Positions 5,545 to 9,612 of a stretch of 9,612 nt of DNA are shown here, one piece after another. The DNA comes from Phycisphaerae bacterium (GTDB lineage Bacteria; Planctomycetota; Phycisphaerae; Sedimentisphaerales; Anaerobacaceae). The translations under genes were made by a program, and so were the position numbers. The notes below the pieces were generated by a model. It ran no database searches. It was not told the origin of the DNA and saw nothing but the letters and a program-made list of their open reading frames with translations. The DNA is taken from contig DAOUVA010000131.1 of NCBI GenBank assembly GCA_030667885.1, positions 1-9,612 of the forward strand, given 5' to 3'. How positions within the stretch are numbered: the first letter of the stretch is position 1; each line of letters begins with the position of its first letter.

Positions 5545-8496
5545 TCAGGGCGCGACATAGTCGCCTTCATAAAATCTTACGCCATCTATCCAGAATTCAC
5601 CGGCCGCAAAAGCTATGTGGAACGTGACTGAAGCTGGATCCGCGTCTGCATCAAGAACAGGAGTTGTTACGTTAAATTCCGTCCATTCTTCAGTCATGGT
5701 GAAGACCTGGTCACCAAAACCCGTCCAGGGATCTGCTGCCAGTTCCGGCTTGAAATTGATATCCATCGTACCTTGGCTGGTCCTTAGAAAAGCTGAAAGA
5801 GTATATTTCTTTCCTGCCTCAAAAACATGTCCTGCGTTCTGCAGACCGGCATCCCAGAAATTCGCGCCTGCTGAGTTAACCGTAACATGCAGACAAGAGC
5901 TACCCTCAATTGGAGATTCCTGTACCACTTCGGCGGTAACGTCACCATATGTGGTCCACGGATCAGCAACACCGTCCTCAAAGCCACCGTTAACCAGTAT
6001 ATTCCCGAGTGTGTCCGGGTCGGGTGCTGGTGGTTCTGGTGCCGCTGCATAGAGACGAATATCATCAAAGTACATCATACCTGCGCCACCGGCAGTCGGA
6101 TTGTTCCTGTTGCCAAAACCAATGGTAATAGAGTTGACATTGGCCAGGTTAATGCCCTGGTCCGCAAAGTCCTGCAGGGAAATATTCCATGCTGTCCAGG
6201 AGCCTACCTGTGCCGCATTATTATTAGGATTAGTGACCGCCGCGCTGCCATTTAGAACAACATACATCGACTCGGCAGCGTTGGCTGAATCACCTATGTA
6301 CCAAACTGTCAGAGTTTCAACGTTGTTCTGTGTCCAGTTACGCAGGTCAGTCAATGTCAAAGTTGCTTCAGATTTCCCGACTGCATTGTCGTACGAGAAT
6401 GGCATTGACTGATTACCGCCGTGAACGATAGTTTGCTCGGCAAAAGGAGCATTGGCATTACCAACAATAGAACCGTTTATTGCCGGATTGTCGAATCCAT
6501 CCACCCACGCTAAATATATCCTGTTGCTACCGGGCTCACCTTCATTAATGTCATTGTAGCTCTCAATGTCGTCCACGATAAGGAAGTTGGCCGTCATAAA
6601 GCTCCAGACGCCTCCTACCCACGGACTCTCCGGATTGTTGTTATTGATTTCATCGACACGCCAGTAGTAGGTAGCATCCCACTCAAGCACGCCGGGATCA
6701 TAGCTCTCAGAACCAAGAGCCTTCGTACCTTTGTACTCGGGTGAGCTTGTATCGGCGTTGCGCACAGCTTCTTCATCTGTGCCGAAATAGACATCGTGCG
6801 ATTCGGCAAAGTCTCCGGGGCCCCAGGTAAGAATAGTTGTTTGTTTTACGTCAACCGAGCCGGTCCTCGGATTCGCACTGCTGGCCTTTACCGGCAGTGA
6901 AAGTGCCGCCTGCGGAATGATTTGCTTTGGAGTGTGTGGACTCGACCAGCGCAGCTCTGCCACGGCACCGCCGGTATTTTCATAATATTCCATTACAACA
7001 CCGTAGAACTGTCCTGCAACAAGGTCTATCGTTCCTCTGTTCTCGGTTGCTGAACCGTCAACCCAATTGTCAACAAGCTGCAAACCCTCAACCCACAGGC
7101 GCACACCGTCGTCGGTTCTGGTATAGAACGTGTAGGTCTCTGTGAATGCCGCCTCTACCTGACCGCTCCATCTGGCCGAGAAGTTATCATCGCCAACCGA
7201 CGGGTCCGGTCCGCCCGGATCGCCCCAGTTAAAATCAATTTGAGGGTCAACGCGGTTCAGCATTAGATTCTCAAAATTCATACCTGCAAAGTAATCTGCC
7301 CTCACACCACCGCCAGCCCTTGTAATTGTAAAGGTCCAGACGTTACCTTTATGTGTTTCGATGCCATCGAACTCATCGATGCGCCAATAGTAGGTCTTCT
7401 CTAATTCAAGTGTTCCGGGGGTGAAGTCCAAATCTCCTACGGGGCCTTTTGCGGTGCCGCCTGTACCGGCATCGACATCTGCAAAATTGTCCCCGAAGTA
7501 CACCTGGTGTAATTTTGCTTCGAAACCAGGGTCCCATGTAAGTACTACATCCGGCTCTACGAATTTAGCTCCGTCAGCCGGTACGGGATTATAGGCACTC
7601 TTGGGCGGCACCAGAAAGCTCCATAAATCGCCTCTCCACGGCCCGTTTGGATCATTTTCGTTGATCTCGTCAATCCGCCAGTAGTATGTCGTTCCATTAA
7701 TAAGGCCGTCCGGAAAAGCAAAACCGGGAAAGCCGACTATAAAAAAGTCTGTGGCCTGATTACCCTGGAAAGCGATTTCGGCGCCGTTGTTCACATCGTC
7801 TAAATTGTCGCCAAAGTAAACATCATGCGTTACTGCCGAGATTCCCGGGTCCCACGAGAGGCTTGCCCATGTGTCCGCATGCAAGGCGCCATCTTCCGGA
7901 TTGGGATTAGTGGCCTTAAAACTTTTGAAAACAGGTTCGACATAATCGCCTTCGTAGAGTCGTACGCCATCGATCCAAAAATCACCGGCTGCAAAAGCGA
8001 AGTGGAATGTAGGGCTGGCGGGAGTTACGTCCTCAGTAAAAACCGGAGTTGTTACACTAAATTCTGTCCATTCTTCAGTCATGGTAAAGACCTGATCACC
8101 ATATCCCTCCCATGGGTCTCCTCCACGTTCCGGCTTTAAGCGAATTTCCAACGTGCCTGATTTGCACTTGAGGAAGGCAGAGAAAGTATATTTCTTTCCA
8201 CTCTGAAAGGTATAGCTTCCGTCCGTCATGCCGCTATCCCAATTGTTGGCTCCTGCTGCCGAAACCGTAATATGCAGAGCATAGTCTCCTTCAATCGGAC
8301 TTTCGGGAACCGCGGCATCAACGCATTCTGTAACGACTTCGGTGGTCGCATCGCCATAGGTGCCGAATGTATCTATGAGACCGCTCTCAAAGCCACCGTT
8401 GGGCAATAGATTAACGACTTCCTGTGCGCGGCTCGGATTGAGCCCCATAAATCCTATCAACAAAACTGCTGTCAACCAGATTATTCGAGTTCTCAT
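5545..8496 (-). CDS. secreted multidomain protein: CBM-like, Fn3-like repeats, PA14, CBM-like
   Basis: 983 residues. The signal peptide is MRTRIIWLTAVLLIGFMG..., with likely cleavage after S-R-A at 22-24. In order follow: a CBM4/9-like beta-sandwich (about 29-188, NGGFESG...FWIDGVRLYEGDYVEP); two fibronectin-like repeats (about 192-296 and 300-390), each with DVYFGD or QVYFGD and YYWRIDE...W.F; a PA14 domain (about 397-534, VRADYF...TRTDDGVRLWV...); a third fibronectin-like repeat (about 537-633); a domain VDDIESYND...FSYDNA...MYFDDIRLY (about 636-817); a Pro-rich linker; and a second CBM-like module (about 831-983). No catalytic domain, transmembrane helix or sorting tail is visible, so it is probably an exported carbohydrate-binding or adhesion protein. 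I chose the ATG at 8496 because GAGGAGT lies seven bases upstream and the signal peptide begins there. The longer frame to 8607 adds 37 unlikely residues. Ligand and exact role are unknown. Confidence 0.9.
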   Translation of the reverse strand: MRTRIIWLTAVLLIGFMGLNPSRAQEVVNLLPNGGFESGLIDTFGTYGDATTEVVTECVDAAVPESPIEGDYALHITVSAAGANNWDSGMTDGSYTFQSGKKYTFSAFLKCKSGTLEIRLKPERGGDPWEGYGDQVFTMTEEWTEFSVTTPVFTEDVTPASPTFHFAFAAGDFWIDGVRLYEGDYVEPVFKSFKATNPNPEDGALHADTWASLSWDPGISAVTHDVYFGDNLDDVNNGAEIAFQGNQATDFFIVGFPGFAFPDGLINGTTYYWRIDEINENDPNGPWRGDLWSFLVPPKSAYNPVPADGAKFVEPDVVLTWDPGFEAKLHQVYFGDNFADVDAGTGGTAKGPVGDLDFTPGTLELEKTYYWRIDEFDGIETHKGNVWTFTITRAGGGVRADYFAGMNFENLMLNRVDPQIDFNWGDPGGPDPSVGDDNFSARWSGQVEAAFTETYTFYTRTDDGVRLWVEGLQLVDNWVDGSATENRGTIDLVAGQFYGVVMEYYENTGGAVAELRWSSPHTPKQIIPQAALSLPVKASSANPRTGSVDVKQTTILTWGPGDFAESHDVYFGTDEEAVRNADTSSPEYKGTKALGSESYDPGVLEWDATYYWRVDEINNNNPESPWVGGVWSFMTANFLIVDDIESYNDINEGEPGSNRIYLAWVDGFDNPAINGSIVGNANAPFAEQTIVHGGNQSMPFSYDNAVGKSEATLTLTDLRNWTQNNVETLTVWYIGDSANAAESMYVVLNGSAAVTNPNNNAAQVGSWTAWNISLQDFADQGINLANVNSITIGFGNRNNPTAGGAGMMYFDDIRLYAAAPEPPAPDPDTLGNILVNGGFEDGVADPWTTYGDVTAEVVQESPIEGSSCLHVTVNSAGANFWDAGLQNAGHVFEAGKKYTLSAFLRTSQGTMDINFKPELAADPWTGFGDQVFTMTEEWTEFNVTTPVLDADADPASVTFHIAFAAGEFWIDGVRFYEGDYVAP
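5548..6003 (-). repeat. C-terminal copy of the duplicated CBM-like module
   Basis: This encodes 152 residues from NILVNGGFEDG to FYEGDYVAP and matches the module at 7933-8412 in order and spacing. The core VFTMTEEWTEF is identical in both copies and the DNA there is nearly identical. Compared with the other copy it lacks about eight residues after EVV. Confidence 0.85.
7933..8412 (-). repeat. N-terminal copy of the duplicated CBM-like module
   Basis: This encodes 160 residues from NLLPNGGFESG to LYEGDYVEP, directly after the signal peptide. It carries a short insertion (around ECVDAAVPE) that is missing from the copy at 5548-6003. Confidence 0.85.
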
Positions 8497-8503
8497 AATA
8501 CTT

Positions 8504-8510
8504 ACTCCTC
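8504..8510 (-). promoter_or_regulatory. Shine-Dalgarno of the large secreted-protein gene
   Basis: GAGGAGT on the minus strand lies seven bases before the ATG at 8496. Together with the signal peptide that starts there, it decides the start codon against the longer open frame. Confidence 0.85.
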
Positions 8511-8627
8511 TTAAAAAGCTACGATAACAACGAATGTGCTTTGGCCACACACCGAAACATTTGTTGTTCTCTGAATTCAAATTGCTGGTTGAAATGTGAT
8601 AAATCAAATCTTAAAGACAAAGCTATT

Positions 8628-8656
8628 TTCAGAAATAACCTGTGGATTTGTATAAT
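8628..8656 (+). promoter_or_regulatory. possible sigma-70-like promoter facing right
   Basis: TTCAGA (four of six matches to TTGACA) is followed after exactly 17 bases by a perfect TATAAT at 8651-8656. The strand points away from the large gene toward the antisense side of the gene at 9016-9612, with no plus-strand gene to serve. In AT-rich DNA this can arise by chance, so the call is weak. Confidence 0.25.
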
Positions 8657-8717
8657 CACACCTCCTGTTTTCCAAAGAATAAACTTCTTTCAGCCCACAT
8701 AGGACGATAATCCAATT

Positions 8718-8743
8718 CTATCCATATGTATATATACGGATAG
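8718..8743. promoter_or_regulatory. 26-nt imperfect palindrome, possible operator
   Basis: CTATCC at the left end and GGATAG at the right end are perfect complements. Of the 13 position pairs, 11 match, with an AT-alternating centre. It lies about 220 bases upstream of the large minus-strand gene, where a regulator could bind. No T-run follows on either side, so it does not look like a terminator. Confidence 0.35.
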
Positions 8744-8935
8744 AAACTTCACAAGTTTATTTATACCAAATTATTCATGTTCTCGTCAAGGAAAAACTGT
8801 ACTGCTACAGGGCTTTTGAGTTAGTACTTTTGAGAATTACTGTATGGCCTTAACTATAAATTTTACATTTAACGCCGGGCCATTCTCAAAATAATCGATA
8901 TCGTATATCCGCCGATAGCAGAACCAACAGACAAT

Positions 8936-8972
8936 AAAAAAGGGGCTTATACCGAGATTCGGTATAAGCCCC
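8936..8972 (-). terminator. intrinsic terminator of the interrupted secreted-protein gene
   Basis: A perfect 14-bp stem (8942-8955 with 8959-8972) with a three-base loop is followed on the minus strand by TTTTTT (8936-8941). It starts about 43 bases after the stop codon at 9016. Its layout (CCC then TTTTTTATT) resembles the terminator at 5473-5505. Confidence 0.92.
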
Positions 8973-9015
8973 GAGTTGATAAACAAATGTTCGCCTTAAA
9001 AAGGACGAAGATCCC

Positions 9016-9612
9016 TTATTTGGGAGATCCGGTAAGCTGTATGTTGTCGATTGCCCACCACCAGTCATTTCCGGCGTCGTACATACCGAACGTCAAGACC
9101 ACGCTTGTCGCCCCCTGGGGATTCTCCAAATCGACCGTGATGGTTTCATTGGTTGAGTTGTCGTCCTTGAAGTTCGGACTAGTTCCATCGGATTCCCACA
9201 GGAGTATCTCGACAGGCTCCTGGTCGTTGAAGAAAGCGGTTATGTTGGCAGTCTGGTGATAGTCACCGTCAAATTCCGGACGCCAGCTCGAATCGAACTT
9301 GAGCTGAATCGTACCGGCCTGAACTTCGGAGATATCAATTACAGGCATACTCATGAAGGTCTTATACCAGCCTTCAGATGCCGAATCTGTATGAGCCGAA
9401 TCGTCCCATTCATCCGGGTCGGAAACAGCAACTGCGCCTTGTCCCAGGGTGAATTACTTACTTATTTGAGAACCGGCTGCCTGGATCCACCAGTCCTTGT
9501 CAGTGATGGCCCAACCTGCCCAATCGGCTACACCGTCAGTCTCCGGATCACCTATTCCCGGAATACCACTTTCGTCAATAAACCAGCCTTCCGGCGGTGT
9601 GTCCGTCCAGAC
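9016..9612 (-). pseudogene. secreted-protein C-terminal module interrupted by an in-frame TAA (partial)
   Basis: Read on the minus strand from the right edge, the frame gives 52 residues beginning VWTDTPPEGWFIDE and ending AAGSQISK. A TAA (9454-9456) follows, and then, in the same frame, 145 residues from FTLGQGAVAVSDPDEWDD to WWWAIDNIQLTGSPK. The two halves look like one continuous beta-sandwich-like module that I associate, from memory, with secreted planctomycete proteins. It usually runs WWV.AAG.Q...FTLG without a break. There is no frameshift, so a single nonsense base change (or a sequencing error) explains it. The only ATGs in the second half are at 9354 and 9348, inside the domain and with no Shine-Dalgarno, so separate translation is unlikely. 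The gene continues past the window edge. No anchor or sorting tail is seen at the C-terminus. If the TAA is an error, this is an intact secreted-protein end. The function is unknown. Confidence 0.7.

Larger units (their letters stand above)
8497..8935. other. intergenic region between the two minus-strand secreted-protein genes
   Basis: An AT-rich stretch with no convincing gene on either strand. It holds the leader and presumably the promoter of the large minus-strand gene. A minus-strand AGGAGGTG (8659-8666) perfectly complements the 16S 3' end, but no ATG or usable GTG/TTG follows at normal spacing. A 26-base imperfect palindrome lies at 8718-8743, and a promoter-like pair faces right at 8628-8656. 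Bases 8744-8935 show nothing recognisable. Confidence 0.6.

Noticed and set aside
8497..8607. Extension of the large minus-strand gene to an ATG at 8607
   Set aside because: The added 37 residues precede the signal peptide, have no Shine-Dalgarno and look like chance coding, whereas the ATG at 8496 has GAGGAGT at good spacing.
8942..8972. The hairpin read on the plus strand as a terminator or attenuator
   Set aside because: The stem is symmetric, but the T-run exists only on the minus-strand side, directly after the minus-strand gene.
9016..9354. A separate 112-residue gene starting at the ATG at 9354
   Set aside because: The ATG lies inside a conserved module, has no Shine-Dalgarno, and the coding pattern continues upstream in the same frame up to the TAA at 9454-9456.

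Overview
The window reads as chromosomal DNA of a planctomycete, most likely an anaerobic Phycisphaerae-type lineage. This is inferred from the right half, where secreted proteins carry repeats of the form DVYFGD...YYWRIDEIN...W.F, a PA14 domain and the FTLG.G...DPDEWDD...WWWAIDN module, all of which I associate with that phylum. No rRNA, tRNA, transposon or CRISPR array is visible.

Left half (1-5373, plus strand): a signalling operon. It opens with the last 18 codons of a receiver protein that is a close paralog of the next gene. Then follow a stand-alone receiver (54-473), a soluble receiver-histidine kinase hybrid (470-1669), another stand-alone receiver (1727-2167), a CheA-type kinase with HPt, dimerisation, ATPase and CheW domains (2157-4352), and a CheD domain fused to a CheB-like receiver but lacking the methylesterase (4450-5373). 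Three of the four start/stop junctions from the first gene to cheA overlap, so translation is probably coupled. Five receiver domains surround two kinases. This suggests a branched phosphorelay with a link to chemoreceptor modification (CheD). No MCP, CheR, CheW-only or CheC gene lies in the window.

Right half (5374-9612, minus strand): two secreted, probably surface or extracellular, multidomain proteins transcribed toward the signalling operon. The complete one (5545-8496, 983 aa) has a signal peptide, two carbohydrate-binding-like modules as bookends, three fibronectin-like repeats, a PA14 domain and a further beta-sandwich-like domain. The second (9016-9612, running off the right edge) is interrupted by a single in-frame TAA inside a conserved domain. 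Each is followed by a strong intrinsic terminator. The roughly 440 bases between them hold the leader and presumed promoter of the large gene, plus a 26-nt imperfect palindrome.

The items most worth a second look are the CheD-receiver fusion, the recent tandem duplication of receiver genes, the nonsense-interrupted domain at the right edge and the bookend duplication in the large secreted protein.
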